Part shown: positions 43,894-53,074 of the stretch, one piece after another | How positions within the stretch are numbered: position 1 is the stretch's first letter | How the letters are laid out: the number at the start of each line of letters is the position of its first letter | Assembly: GCF_018129985.1 (NCBI RefSeq) | Contig: NZ_JAFCKT010000008.1 | Location: forward strand, 186,001-250,000 | DNA length: 64,000 nucleotides | Direction of reading: 5' to 3' | Source: Bradyrhizobium sp. SZCCT0148 | GTDB lineage: Bacteria; Pseudomonadota; Alphaproteobacteria; Rhizobiales; Xanthobacteraceae | Translations under genes and position numbers: made by a program | The notes under the pieces: model-generated | Database searches by the model: none | What the model saw: the letters and a program-made list of their open reading frames with translations, nothing else | Told to the model about the DNA's origin: nothing

Positions 43894-44149
43894 GCCGGGC
43901 GGACTGACGGCAGCATCAACGCGACGCGGGCCGGGACCAGTCAAGGTCCCGGCCGCGCTCACTTGGCATCTGCCTCATCAAGAGGCAGCATCCGGACGAT
44001 GAAGACGTTCGCTGCCATGATATGAGGGTCTTGAGGAACCCGAGATACATCGATCCGCAATCACACTGCGTCTGTCGCTCCATCCAGCGAACTTGCGTCA
44101 CAATTCAACTCTAGAAGCGAGATGAACCGCGCAAGGACTCCGAGGCCCG
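43894..44149. other. Intergenic region with palindromic motif copy
   Basis: A 256-base gap. It contains TTGCGTCACA at 44093-44102, a one-mismatch copy of the motif TTGCGWCGCA found upstream of other polysaccharide genes. No gene seen. Confidence 0.5.
44093..44102. promoter_or_regulatory. Candidate shared operator (imperfect copy)
   Basis: TTGCGTCACA, 48 bases upstream of the acyltransferase start at 44150, differs by one base from the TTGCGWCGCA motif at 54304, 54821 and 60079. Confidence 0.35.
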
Positions 44150-45274
44150 ATGGAAGCCAGTGAAGCAAGACGTTTCGTCGTTCTCGACTTCTACCGCTTC
44201 GTCGCTGCGCTTGGGGTCTTCATCTTCCACCTGAAGCTGATCGACACGGGCATCTCGCCGGCCTGGAGCGGGTCCTACGGCCTCTTCGTGGACATGTTCT
44301 TCATTCTGTCCGGCTTCGTGATCTCCTATTCTTACCCGTCCGACGCGCGTGGCGTGGCGGCCTATTCCCGGTTCATGATCCGTCGCATCGGCCGGATCTA
44401 TCCGCTTCATCTGCTGAGCTTGCTCATCTTCGTGGTGCTGATCGGCGTCGGCATGGAGCGGACGGCCCGCTCGACCTCGCTGGACTTCCTGTACAACCTG
44501 CTCCTGCTCCAGGCCTGGGGCGTCACCGACCATCTCAGCTTCAACTCGCCATCCTGGTCGATCAGCGCGGAATTCTTCTGCTATCTGGTCTTCCCGCTGC
44601 TGATGCTGCTTGCGCGCAAGGTCCAACCGATCGTGCTTGGCGCGATCGTGGCGGCGCTCTATCTGGTCCTCGCCCACGGCCATCTACCGATCTGGCAGGA
44701 ACGTTCGCAGATGTATGGCGCCAATTTCGACTACGGGATGCTCCGCGCGCTGCCGAGCTTCCTGAATGGCATCCTGCTCGCCATTCTGTTCCGGATGTCG
44801 CACCCCTATCGGCACAAGTGGATGATCTTCGCCGGCATCGGCACGTTCGGCCTCTCCGTGCTCGTCCTCAACGTCTTCGCCAAGCCGGATCTGGCCATTA
44901 TCCTGTTCTCCTGCGCGATCCTGCTCACTGCGGTCGGCGAAAGCGCCTTCAAGCAATTCCCGGGTGCCCGTCTGCTCGGGCGGCTCGGCAACACCTCATA
45001 TGCGATTTACATGCTGCATGATGCGGTCCTCATCGCCGTGTTCAAGCCGTTGTGGACCTGGCTAGGACTGCGGCCTGATCAGTTCGGCCCGTTCGCCCTG
45101 GCGTGCTGTGTGGTCCTGACCGTCATCGCCGACCGCACCTACGCCTACTTCGAGAATCCGGCGCGGCGCTTCATCAACCGCTGGGCCGACATCGGTGCTG
45201 GATCCTCGCGCAAGGCGGCGGCAACGGACACACCCGTCCGCTTTGACACCACCACCGAACGGGCGGTCAATTGA
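44150..45274 (+). CDS. Acyltransferase 3 family polysaccharide O-acyltransferase
   Basis: A 374-residue inner-membrane protein with about ten helices. VLDFYRFVAALGVFIFHLKL contains the conserved Arg and catalytic His of the first helix; FFILSGFVISYSYP, RFMIRRIGRIYPLHLLSL, SPSWSISAEFFCYLVFPLLM and NTSYAIYMLHDAVL are the other family motifs. It likely acylates sugar units of the exopolysaccharide. It closely parallels the protein at 53075-54286 in length and in the motif SWSIS(A/V)EF. It is convergent with the pyruvyltransferase-like gene. Confidence 0.9.
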   Translation: MEASEARRFVVLDFYRFVAALGVFIFHLKLIDTGISPAWSGSYGLFVDMFFILSGFVISYSYPSDARGVAAYSRFMIRRIGRIYPLHLLSLLIFVVLIGVGMERTARSTSLDFLYNLLLLQAWGVTDHLSFNSPSWSISAEFFCYLVFPLLMLLARKVQPIVLGAIVAALYLVLAHGHLPIWQERSQMYGANFDYGMLRALPSFLNGILLAILFRMSHPYRHKWMIFAGIGTFGLSVLVLNVFAKPDLAIILFSCAILLTAVGESAFKQFPGARLLGRLGNTSYAIYMLHDAVLIAVFKPLWTWLGLRPDQFGPFALACCVVLTVIADRTYAYFENPARRFINRWADIGAGSSRKAAATDTPVRFDTTTERAVN

Positions 45275-45299
45275 CCGCCTGCCGATAGAAAGAGGGCGC

Positions 45300-46661
45300 T
45301 CAGGCGACCTTGCCGCCGACCTCCGGCACAGCCCGCATCGCGCTCTCGCCCAGGAGCGGTGCGATGTTGGCGCGGGACAGCTCCATGACGTCAGGCAGCA
45401 TCTGGCGCACCTTTCCGCCGACGGCTTCGTGTTCGCCCAGGAATTGCAGCACAAACTTCTCAAAGCTATCGTCGACCAGGAACTGGGCCGGCGACAGCAA
45501 TAGCGATTCGCTGACGCCAAAGTGCGCGAACAGGCCCTGGAACTTATCCTGATAGGTGATCGCTGCGACGGGCGTTCCCTGGCCCAGCGCAGCAATCGCC
45601 AGATGCATGCGCCCGGTGATCACGCCGTCGACCAGTCCGACGACGGCCTTGATCTCGGCCGCCGATAGCGCCTGATCGACATGGTGCACGTGATCGCCGA
45701 GCGTGGGCTTGAGGCGGTCGGCCAGCGGCCGCAGGCAATTGTCGTCGGCGATCTCGGGTCGGTAATCGTGTGCGAGCAACAGCCAGCTTGCATTGTGCTC
45801 CCGAGACAGCCGCTCCATGGCCACGGCCGCAAGCTCTATCATCTGCCGCAGCTTGGCCGGCTCCGGCTTCCTGAACAACATCGGATGGATATTGAAGACG
45901 AAGACCTTTCGGCCTTGCTCGCGCTGTCGCGCGATCGTCGCCGCGATCTGCTTCACCGCAGCCGTGTCCGCCCGCGGCGTCAGCATGAACGCCGCGTCGG
46001 CGACCAGATGGGCGCGTTTTCGGGCAAAATCGTCGAAACGCTGAAGAGATATCGCATCGCGCAGGTTCAGGACCACGCCCGGGTCCAGCAGCCGGAACAC
46101 CTCGCGCAGCGCCTTTGCCGGGCGGGAATTGAAACTGAATCCGAGCACGCTGACCTTGGCGCCGTACGCAGCCATCAGGTCGGCGACGAGCAGCATGCGC
46201 GCGGCATCGACCGGAGAATAGTAACCGTCGAGCACGTCGGCGCCGAGAACCAGCCCGAAATCCGGCCTGGTGAGCGACAGCTCCTGAGCCACCGTCTCGT
46301 ATGAGAACGGCTGTCGCCAGAGTTCGAGCGGCTTGAGACCCATCGCGCGCACGTCCGCGCTGGCGGCTGCGGTCGCGGTTACGATATAGACCTCGAGGTT
46401 CGGATAGGTGCGCCTCACCTCCCCGGTGGCCGCTTCGATCATGGCCTCATCGCCGCGCGACTGACGAACGCTCCAAGGATCGGAAGGAAGCACGACGAGC
46501 CGGCGCGGCTCGTTGCGCGGCGCGGCGTTGACGCCGACGTCCCTCCGGGCGTTCTGCCACCTGCGCAGCTCGAGCAAATCGAGCGCCAACGGCGTATTTT
46601 TGGCGCTGTTGAGCCAGCCTCGGAGTTGCCTGCGTACGGGCACCGGGATCAATTGCTTCAC
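45300..46661 (-). CDS. Polysaccharide pyruvyltransferase family protein
   Basis: A 453-residue protein of the pyruvyltransferase/WcaK group: VLPSDPWSVRQSRGDEAMIEA, FGLVLGADVLDGYYSP, LRDAISLQRFDDF, VFVFNIHPMLFRKPE, LLAHDYRPEIADDN and GVITGRMHLAIAALGQGTPVAAI, where the last is the family's GRMH-type motif. Members add ketal-linked pyruvate to sugars from PEP, but some are only structural relatives. The start is a GTG at 46661 preceded by GAGGAG; a start at 46694 would overlap the flippase by 14 bases. It follows the flippase by 19 bases, forming a two-gene unit. Confidence 0.82.
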   Translation of the reverse strand: MKQLIPVPVRRQLRGWLNSAKNTPLALDLLELRRWQNARRDVGVNAAPRNEPRRLVVLPSDPWSVRQSRGDEAMIEAATGEVRRTYPNLEVYIVTATAAASADVRAMGLKPLELWRQPFSYETVAQELSLTRPDFGLVLGADVLDGYYSPVDAARMLLVADLMAAYGAKVSVLGFSFNSRPAKALREVFRLLDPGVVLNLRDAISLQRFDDFARKRAHLVADAAFMLTPRADTAAVKQIAATIARQREQGRKVFVFNIHPMLFRKPEPAKLRQMIELAAVAMERLSREHNASWLLLAHDYRPEIADDNCLRPLADRLKPTLGDHVHHVDQALSAAEIKAVVGLVDGVITGRMHLAIAALGQGTPVAAITYQDKFQGLFAHFGVSESLLLSPAQFLVDDSFEKFVLQFLGEHEAVGGKVRQMLPDVMELSRANIAPLLGESAMRAVPEVGGKVA

Positions 46662-46680
46662 GACATTCTCCTCGTCTTCA

Positions 46681-48138
46681 TCAAGCGGTCGCACCGCGCT
46701 TCACGACGAAATCAATCAGGGACAGGAGCTGCTTCCGCGAGAACAGCAGAATGCCCATCAAATAGGTCACTCCAAAACAGGACGACAGCAGCCCAATTCG
46801 CAAATAGGGATTAATGCCCGGCATCGCTTCCCGGCAAAGCACGACCGCGCCGTAGGCCAGAACGATGGCGCAAAGGCAGCCCGCAATGGGACGCAGAAAC
46901 TGGCTCCAGCTCAAGCCGAGCAGCCGAAGGGCCAGCGCAAACGTGACAGGCGTTACCACGAGCTGCGAGAACGCGAAGATCGTGGCCAGTTGACCAATGT
47001 CGCGCGAAGGAAGCAGGAACATGGCCGGCACGACTGTACAGAACTTCAGGATGTTGAGCACAAAGACGTAGTTCGGCTTCCCGAGGGCACCAAAATAGGC
47101 GCTGTTGACGAACTGTACCGTCTGGACGGCGCCAATCAGCATCAGCGGCCGCATCACGGCTTCGCTGCCGCCCCATTTCGCGCCAAACAGCAGCAGGGAG
47201 AACTCCGGCGCGATCGCCGCGAGCAGCACAAAGACGGGAGACCCGATCAGCACGCCGAGACTGACGCTGCGCAGATAAGCGTCCGCAATGCGGTCCCGCT
47301 CGTGCGCGATCTTGGACAACGCGCTCAGCGCGACGTCCATGACCGCCTGGGTGAGCAGTTGCATCAGGATCAGGTAGACCCTCGCCCCGACAGTGTAGAT
47401 GCCGAGAGCCGCGACGCCATAGAGCGACAGGATGATCATGTCGATCGTACGCACGATGGCGAAGTCCAGCAGCCGGTTCAGCACGACGTGGATGCTGTAG
47501 CCGGAGAGCTCGCGGAAGCTGTTTCGATCGTAGCCGCGCATCGGCAACCATCGCGGCTGGCTCCAGAGCCACAAGCCGCTGATCGCGCTCTGAACGACAA
47601 CCTGGATCACGAGGCTGAGTGCGCCAAACCCGGCATACGCACAGGCGATCCCCACCGCGCCGGAGACGGCTGTCGCCACCATGGTCCTCACCGCGAGCAT
47701 GCGAAAGTCCATCTGGCGCTTGTAGAGCGCCTCCTGGAACAGGGTCGCGGTACCGATCGGAAGCGAGAGACTGGCGGCCGTCAGCAGCGGGGCGAGCCCC
47801 TTCACGTCGAGCCAGCGCTCGATATGTGTCGCGAGCAGTGCAATCAGAACGGCCAGCAGCACTGAGGCTGCAAACGAACAGAAAAACGGCAGCGTCACGT
47901 CGGCGGGCTCGAGCGTCCGCCGCTGGATCAACGCATCACCGAAGCCGAATTCCGCGATGGAGCTCAAAAGCAGCAGGACAAAAGCGACCAGCGCCGCAAG
48001 GCCGAAATCCGCGGGATCGAGCAGCCGAGCCAACACCAGGAACAGCACGAACGACAGCGCGCGGCCGCCCCAATTCTGCGCGAGCGACCAAAACAGCGCC
48101 ACCACGACCTGATGTTGCCTGCCTCGAGTGACGTTCAT
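46681..48138 (-). CDS. Wzx-like polysaccharide flippase (lipopolysaccharide-type)
   Basis: A 485-residue integral-membrane protein with about 12 helices. MNVTRGRQHQVVVALFWSLAQNWGGRALSFVLFLVLARLLDPADFGL is characteristic of the WzxC/RfbX type, with LPFFCSFAASV, YAGFGALSLVIQVVVQS and GALGKPNYVFVLNILK. It should flip lipid-linked oligosaccharide units across the inner membrane. It begins the minus-strand unit with the pyruvyltransferase-like gene. It is unrelated in detail to the flippase at 38028-39419, so two substrates may be exported. Confidence 0.87.
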   Translation of the reverse strand: MNVTRGRQHQVVVALFWSLAQNWGGRALSFVLFLVLARLLDPADFGLAALVAFVLLLLSSIAEFGFGDALIQRRTLEPADVTLPFFCSFAASVLLAVLIALLATHIERWLDVKGLAPLLTAASLSLPIGTATLFQEALYKRQMDFRMLAVRTMVATAVSGAVGIACAYAGFGALSLVIQVVVQSAISGLWLWSQPRWLPMRGYDRNSFRELSGYSIHVVLNRLLDFAIVRTIDMIILSLYGVAALGIYTVGARVYLILMQLLTQAVMDVALSALSKIAHERDRIADAYLRSVSLGVLIGSPVFVLLAAIAPEFSLLLFGAKWGGSEAVMRPLMLIGAVQTVQFVNSAYFGALGKPNYVFVLNILKFCTVVPAMFLLPSRDIGQLATIFAFSQLVVTPVTFALALRLLGLSWSQFLRPIAGCLCAIVLAYGAVVLCREAMPGINPYLRIGLLSSCFGVTYLMGILLFSRKQLLSLIDFVVKRGATA

Positions 48139-48346
48139 CAACAATTCGACCCAATTTCGATCCAGACGACGTCACAATGATGACGACACGCCACCGCTTG
48201 TCGCCGCTCACAACGGCGACTGATTGCTCGCTACATTACGACGGAGTGATGGCAATCAGATGAGCGCCACCAGGATTCCGATTTAGAGTGGAAGTGAGTT
48301 CAAATCGTGGACTACACTCCAATCGCTCCCTGCGATGTGATGCAAA

Positions 48347-49504
48347 ATGGATGCCTTGATGAATTCGTCCACCCTGCGGTCTATCCCGAATTCAAGACGC
48401 TTGCGCGTAGCGATCTACGCACCGCATTTTGCAGAATATTCCTATCGGCTCGCTTCGGGATTGGCTCACCATTGCGACGTCAGACTCGTGCTCAACCGCA
48501 AGGATGCCAACCAGCAATGGGAACTGGCCGATATCGCCGTTACGGCTCCCTTCGAGACCCGAATTCGCGATTTGAGCCTGCGCCGCGGCGGCGTGATCGG
48601 CATCCCCGCTTCTTTCTTCGACATAATTTCGTTTCGTCCGGACGTGGTCCATTGTCACGAAGTTCCGGAGATCTACACGTCCAAGCTGATCCAGTTCCTT
48701 CGCCCGCTCGGCATTCCCTTGGTGCTGACGGTCCACGATGCTATCCCGCATTCGGAAGGCGGCTCAGGCACCTCGCCGCGTGAGGACAGTTGGCGCGGAC
48801 GCATGCGCGCCGCAGCGTCGGTCGTCACGACACATGGCGAGAGTTGCATTGCCGATTTTCGTCGCGCTTCGCCCGACTTCAAGGGTGCAGCGGTCTCGAG
48901 CATGCACGGTGTGCTCATGGTTCCACCGGCCCGAGGTGCGCTCACTGCGCCAGAAGCTGCTCGCATCCTGTTTTTTGGCCGGATGTGGGCCTACAAGGGC
49001 CTCGACGTCTTCATCGACGCCATCGACATGTTGGCCAAGCGCGGTGTGGCGCATGAGGCGATCGTCGCCGGCCGCGGCCCAGAGATGACACGACTGGGCC
49101 CGCGGATGGAAGCGATGCCGACGGTCAAGACCATCAATGCCTACATTTCGCCCGCCGACACCGGACAGCTGTTTCAGTCCGCCACCGTGGTCGCCCTGCC
49201 CTACAAGGACGCAACGCAGAGCGGCGTGCTTGCTTCCGCTTACGGCAATGCGCGTCCCGTCGTTGCCAGTGCCACGGGCGGCATTCCCGACGTCGTCACC
49301 GACGGAGTCAATGGGCTGCTGGTTCCTCCCGGTGACGCCACTGCATTGGCCGATGCACTCGAACGCGTGCTGACCTCGAAGCCGCTTGCCGCGACACTGA
49401 CCGACGGCGCACGGCAGACCGCGGCCGGCCCCTTGAACTGGGACCGCATCGCCGAACAGCTGTTAGGGTCCTATCACAAGCTCGCCGGCCGTACCGTGAG
49501 CTGA
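48347..49504 (+). CDS. GT4-family glycosyltransferase
   Basis: A 385-residue GT-B enzyme. RLRVAIYAPHFAEYSYRLASGLAHH begins the acceptor domain; DVVHCHEVPEIYTSKLIQFL and LVLTVHDAIPHSEGG follow. The donor domain has RILFFGRMWAYKGLDVFIDAIDML, EAIVAGRGPEMTRLG, ATVVALPYKDATQSGVLASAYGNARPVVAS and GVNGLLVPPGD. Sugar specificity is not evident. It is a single plus-strand gene between two minus-strand units, with the promoter likely in the 208-base gap before it. Confidence 0.88.
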   Translation: MDALMNSSTLRSIPNSRRLRVAIYAPHFAEYSYRLASGLAHHCDVRLVLNRKDANQQWELADIAVTAPFETRIRDLSLRRGGVIGIPASFFDIISFRPDVVHCHEVPEIYTSKLIQFLRPLGIPLVLTVHDAIPHSEGGSGTSPREDSWRGRMRAAASVVTTHGESCIADFRRASPDFKGAAVSSMHGVLMVPPARGALTAPEAARILFFGRMWAYKGLDVFIDAIDMLAKRGVAHEAIVAGRGPEMTRLGPRMEAMPTVKTINAYISPADTGQLFQSATVVALPYKDATQSGVLASAYGNARPVVASATGGIPDVVTDGVNGLLVPPGDATALADALERVLTSKPLAATLTDGARQTAAGPLNWDRIAEQLLGSYHKLAGRTVS

Positions 49505-49525
49505 CCGCGACAGTCGCGCGGTCGC

Positions 49526-50617
49526 TCAAACCGACTGCCCGACCTTCAGCGGTCGAAAAAACATGCCACGGATCGCACCGTCCAGCAGGCGCCTCAACCT
49601 GACCTCGATCAGCTCATAACTGATCGCGCTTGCGACCAGCGACATCGCCAGCCCGAGCACAATGAAGGCGGCCCACAACAGCCAGCGATCGACGCCGGCT
49701 GCGACGAGCTTCAGGCCGATCACCTGCAACGGGAAGAGCACGAACGGATGTACGAGATAGAGGCTGTAGCTAATCTTGCCGACATATTGCAGGGGTGGTG
49801 CGCTCAGAGCCCTACCGAGCCCCGACTCCGGCGCGAGCACCATGCCGAATAGCAAAAATCCGGGAAGCAGCCCCACGAACGGGTGAAACAGCACCAGGCT
49901 TGCATACATGGCCGCTGCGCAAGCCAGGCCCAAGGCCAAGCCAAGAAGTCCGGGAATACGAATACGAAAACCGGTGGCGCTGAAGAGCATACCGACGCAG
50001 AAGAACGCTGTGATCGGCCAATGCAGCAGGCAAGCGACGCCCAGCAGGATCAGGGGCGCTGCCAGCATCCTGCCTCCGACGCGCAGCATCGAAAACGTCA
50101 CTGCAAACCAGATATAGAAGGCCCACTCATAGGTCAGTGTCCAGGCGTTCTGCTGGGCAATGGGCAGGCCAAGCGCGTCCTGCACGAAGAACAGATTGGC
50201 GGCGAAAATTCCGAGATAGCTCGTCAGGTCGATCCCACGGAAAAACTTGTAGCCGACGATCGGACCTATCGCGAACAGCACGAGATGCAGCACGACGAAC
50301 ACCGGCATGATGCGCAGGACGCGATCGAAGAAGAATCGCGAGAGCGAGCCGTGCCGCACCAGGCTGGCCGGGATCAGGAAGCCGCTGATCATGAAGAACA
50401 GCTCGACGCCATGCCCGCCGACATTGATCATCGATTGTAGCCAGAGCCAGAGCGGCGGCAGGAAGCCGGGATCCGGGATATCGTACATGCCTCCCTTCGG
50501 CATGTCGTAGAAATGGTCCATCAGCACGCTCAGCGCCGCAATCCCCCGCAGCCCCTGCACCGAGGGAACGAACGATCCGTCGTAGGTGGCGCCCGGCTGG
50601 TGCGGCGCGTTACTCAC
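49526..50617 (-). CDS. Acyltransferase 3 family protein
   Basis: A 363-residue membrane protein read from GTG at 50617, which overlaps the previous gene's stop codon by 4 bases. SVQGLRGIAALSVLMDHFYDM carries the catalytic-His first helix, followed by FFMISGFLIPASL, RFFFDRVLRIMPVFVVLH, QQNAWTLTYEWAFYIWFAV and ISYSLYLVHPFVLFP. Last gene of the operon acyltransferase-Wzy-acyltransferase-acyltransferase on the minus strand. Probably O-acylates the repeat unit; the acyl group is not defined. Confidence 0.9.
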   Translation of the reverse strand: MSNAPHQPGATYDGSFVPSVQGLRGIAALSVLMDHFYDMPKGGMYDIPDPGFLPPLWLWLQSMINVGGHGVELFFMISGFLIPASLVRHGSLSRFFFDRVLRIMPVFVVLHLVLFAIGPIVGYKFFRGIDLTSYLGIFAANLFFVQDALGLPIAQQNAWTLTYEWAFYIWFAVTFSMLRVGGRMLAAPLILLGVACLLHWPITAFFCVGMLFSATGFRIRIPGLLGLALGLACAAAMYASLVLFHPFVGLLPGFLLFGMVLAPESGLGRALSAPPLQYVGKISYSLYLVHPFVLFPLQVIGLKLVAAGVDRWLLWAAFIVLGLAMSLVASAISYELIEVRLRRLLDGAIRGMFFRPLKVGQSV

Positions 50618-51723
50618 TCTGCAGCACCCTGGGTACTGAGGGCAGGCTCAATAACGACTTTCTTTCTCCGTGCCGAGCGAAACCTTTGCCCGAAGGCGAT
50701 GCTGGGCTTCTCGACGAATGTAAACGTCATCCAGCTGACCAGAATCGACAACGCAAGGATCAGGGTCAGGAAGATCGACCATCCGAGCGGCCCATCGCCG
50801 AACGAGAAGAGGCGATGGATGAAGACGATCACGAACGGCGACATCAGGTAGATCGAATAACTGATCACGCCGACGAACGCCATCGGGCGCCACGCCATTC
50901 TTTCACCGAACACGGCAAAGCCGATGAAGACCAGAGCCGCGCAGACATAGGCCGCCGCGATCGAATAGCTGTAGAAGAAGTTCTCGTGGTACACGCCTCC
51001 GAACCGTCGGTCGGCGAGGGCAATGGCAAAGATCGCATACAGGAGCGTGCAGGCCGCCACGTGCGACCATCGCAGCTTTCCGCCGATGACGGTGTCGCGG
51101 ATGATCTTGCCCAGGAACATCGCCGACAGATTCAGACCGACCTCCATCACCGAGGAAACGGCCCTGTTCTCAACAAGGAGCGCAGCGGTGGTTCCGACCA
51201 GCGCGGCCGCAACGACGATCGTCACCGCCGTGAAGCGCCGGTTCAGCAACCCCATCGCAAACAGGACGGTGCATCCGACGTAGAACAGCAGCTCGATCGC
51301 CAGCGTCCAATAGAACACCCAGAGGTTCGGGACGTTCACGAAGGTCTGCAGCATCGTCACGTTCGCGGCGATCTGTCCGAGCGGATAGATCTTCGAATCC
51401 AGCAGCTGCATCGTCACGAGCCCGACGATGAGCGAGGTCCAGTAAGCCGGGTAGAGCCGGAAGAAGCGGCTGATCGCAAAATCCCGCACGGGTGTGGCGC
51501 TGTCCGGGAAGCTGAACGGAATGACGAAGCCACTGACGAAGAAGAACAGCACCACGCCGAACCGGCCGAAATTCATGTAGTAGCCGAACAGATCGTGGAT
51601 GGGCCAGTAATAGGCACCCGTCGGGTGCTTCTCGACGATCACCTCGAACACGTGCTGGACCAGGACCGCCAACACGGCAATGCCGCGCAGCGTGTCGATG
51701 AATGCGAGCCGCCTATGCATCAT
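50614..51723 (-). CDS. Acyltransferase 3 family protein
   Basis: A 369-residue membrane protein. RLAFIDTLRGIAVLAVLVQHVFEV is the first catalytic helix; FFFVSGFVIPFSFP, RFFRLYPAYWTSLIV, FYWTLAIELLFYVG and VISYSIYLMSPFVIVFI follow. It differs from its operon partner in the third motif (YWTLAIEL rather than YEWAFYIW), so the two probably act on different positions or acyl groups. The last four bases overlap the next gene, and the Wzy-like gene ends 6 bases upstream of its start. Confidence 0.9.
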   Translation of the reverse strand: MMHRRLAFIDTLRGIAVLAVLVQHVFEVIVEKHPTGAYYWPIHDLFGYYMNFGRFGVVLFFFVSGFVIPFSFPDSATPVRDFAISRFFRLYPAYWTSLIVGLVTMQLLDSKIYPLGQIAANVTMLQTFVNVPNLWVFYWTLAIELLFYVGCTVLFAMGLLNRRFTAVTIVVAAALVGTTAALLVENRAVSSVMEVGLNLSAMFLGKIIRDTVIGGKLRWSHVAACTLLYAIFAIALADRRFGGVYHENFFYSYSIAAAYVCAALVFIGFAVFGERMAWRPMAFVGVISYSIYLMSPFVIVFIHRLFSFGDGPLGWSIFLTLILALSILVSWMTFTFVEKPSIAFGQRFRSARRKKVVIEPALSTQGAAE

Positions 51724-51729
51724 TCGTTC

Positions 51730-53067
51730 TCACCTGCTTCCGCTCGCCGCCGGCATATCCGGACGGAAGCCTTCCAATGACGGAATCGGCGGCCGCACGA
51801 CAATCGGCACGGCGTCGCCTGCCCACCCGGAGGTCGCGCGGCGCGAGAACACTTCGCTGAAGCTCAATGCGATGATGAGGAGGCCGGATGCCGGGCCGTA
51901 GTTCAACACCGTGATCGTGAACATGTTGACGACGAAGATCAGCGTCAACTTGTACACGTCTGTTGCTCCAAACGTCGACCGGAACACCATGACCATGAAT
52001 GCGACAAAGGGGAGGCCGAACATCAGATAGGTCCCGATGTAAAAATTGTCGACGGGCACCCAAAATGGCGCGAGCGGCGAGAACAGCTGCTGCGGATAGT
52101 TGAAGCAACCGGCACCACAGCCGGTCACGAGGCCGATGGGCATGAGCTGAGTGAGGTAGATAAACGGCTTTTGCCAGCTGTTGTTGATGCGATCGAGGAT
52201 GCTGAAGAGGGTCGAATGCGGCACCGCGGCGGTCCCGGAAGCGACCACGATCATGAAGAAGGGCACGAAGATCGACGCGTACGACCACAGCGCGATGGTC
52301 CGGATCGCGGGAAAACGCGACTTCTCCGGTAACATCCGCACCAACACCAGCAGGATCAAGTAGAGCACGAGGACGATCATGGTGGTCTTGCTGGTGGTCA
52401 GTTTGGTGGCATAGATCGCGATGGAACCAAGCAGGAGACACCAGGTGGTGCTCATGCGAATCGACGTGATCGCGAACGACACCAGGATGAAAAAGGCAGC
52501 CATGGTGTTGTCGGCAGCAAAGCCCATCAGGCGCTGGTCGTCGCCGCCATAGGCCCACCACAAACGGCCGGCCTCGCGCACCGCGCCGAAGGACTCGTAT
52601 TTGTAGCCGACCCAGGGCATCAGGTAGAACTTGGTCAGGAAAACACCGATCACCGACAGGTAAAAGGTCACCGCAATGACCGACAGAAGCTTTTTGTATG
52701 AGCCGAGGCTCGAATCGCAAAAGCAGAAGCCGACGAACACCGGCAGCATCATCTTGAACGATGAGACCGCTGCGTTGACCGTACCCAGCATGAAATAGCC
52801 GAGCACGAGCGACAGCATGATCTGGACCAACACCAGGAAGGCCAGGGTACTGCGATTGCGCAGGATGCAATGGACGACGAACTGGAGGAGGCACAGAAGC
52901 GCAATGGCGTCGGGCACGTACCAGAGCGCGTTCATGTGATAGATGCTGGTGTAATAGCGGATCACGCCGCCAAAGGCGTCGCGGACCAGATAGGCCCCGA
53001 GCGCGATTGCCTCGATGTTGAGGCTGATCAAGGTGATCTTCGGCCGATGCAGCGTGAGGATCGTCAT
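51730..53067 (-). CDS. Wzy-like O-antigen/EPS polymerase
   Basis: A 445-residue membrane protein with about 11 helices and no cytoplasmic enzyme domain. It has the look of the O-antigen-ligase/polymerase superfamily, with a long periplasmic loop around YKYESFGAVREAGRLWWAYGGDDQRLMGFAADNTMAAFF and a second at PVDNFYIGTYLMFGLPF. Polymerases of this class share little sequence, so the call rests on topology and on the position beside flippase, copolymerase and transferase genes. It would join flipped repeat units on the periplasmic face. Confidence 0.75.
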   Translation of the reverse strand: MTILTLHRPKITLISLNIEAIALGAYLVRDAFGGVIRYYTSIYHMNALWYVPDAIALLCLLQFVVHCILRNRSTLAFLVLVQIMLSLVLGYFMLGTVNAAVSSFKMMLPVFVGFCFCDSSLGSYKKLLSVIAVTFYLSVIGVFLTKFYLMPWVGYKYESFGAVREAGRLWWAYGGDDQRLMGFAADNTMAAFFILVSFAITSIRMSTTWCLLLGSIAIYATKLTTSKTTMIVLVLYLILLVLVRMLPEKSRFPAIRTIALWSYASIFVPFFMIVVASGTAAVPHSTLFSILDRINNSWQKPFIYLTQLMPIGLVTGCGAGCFNYPQQLFSPLAPFWVPVDNFYIGTYLMFGLPFVAFMVMVFRSTFGATDVYKLTLIFVVNMFTITVLNYGPASGLLIIALSFSEVFSRRATSGWAGDAVPIVVRPPIPSLEGFRPDMPAASGSR

Positions 53068-53074
53068 ATCGGGT

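Noticed and set aside
41662..43962. A 766-codon open frame on the minus strand opposite the repeat-bearing glycosidase
   Set aside because: It is the antisense of a repetitive GC-rich gene; the translation has no domain features and the plus strand has clear catalytic motifs.
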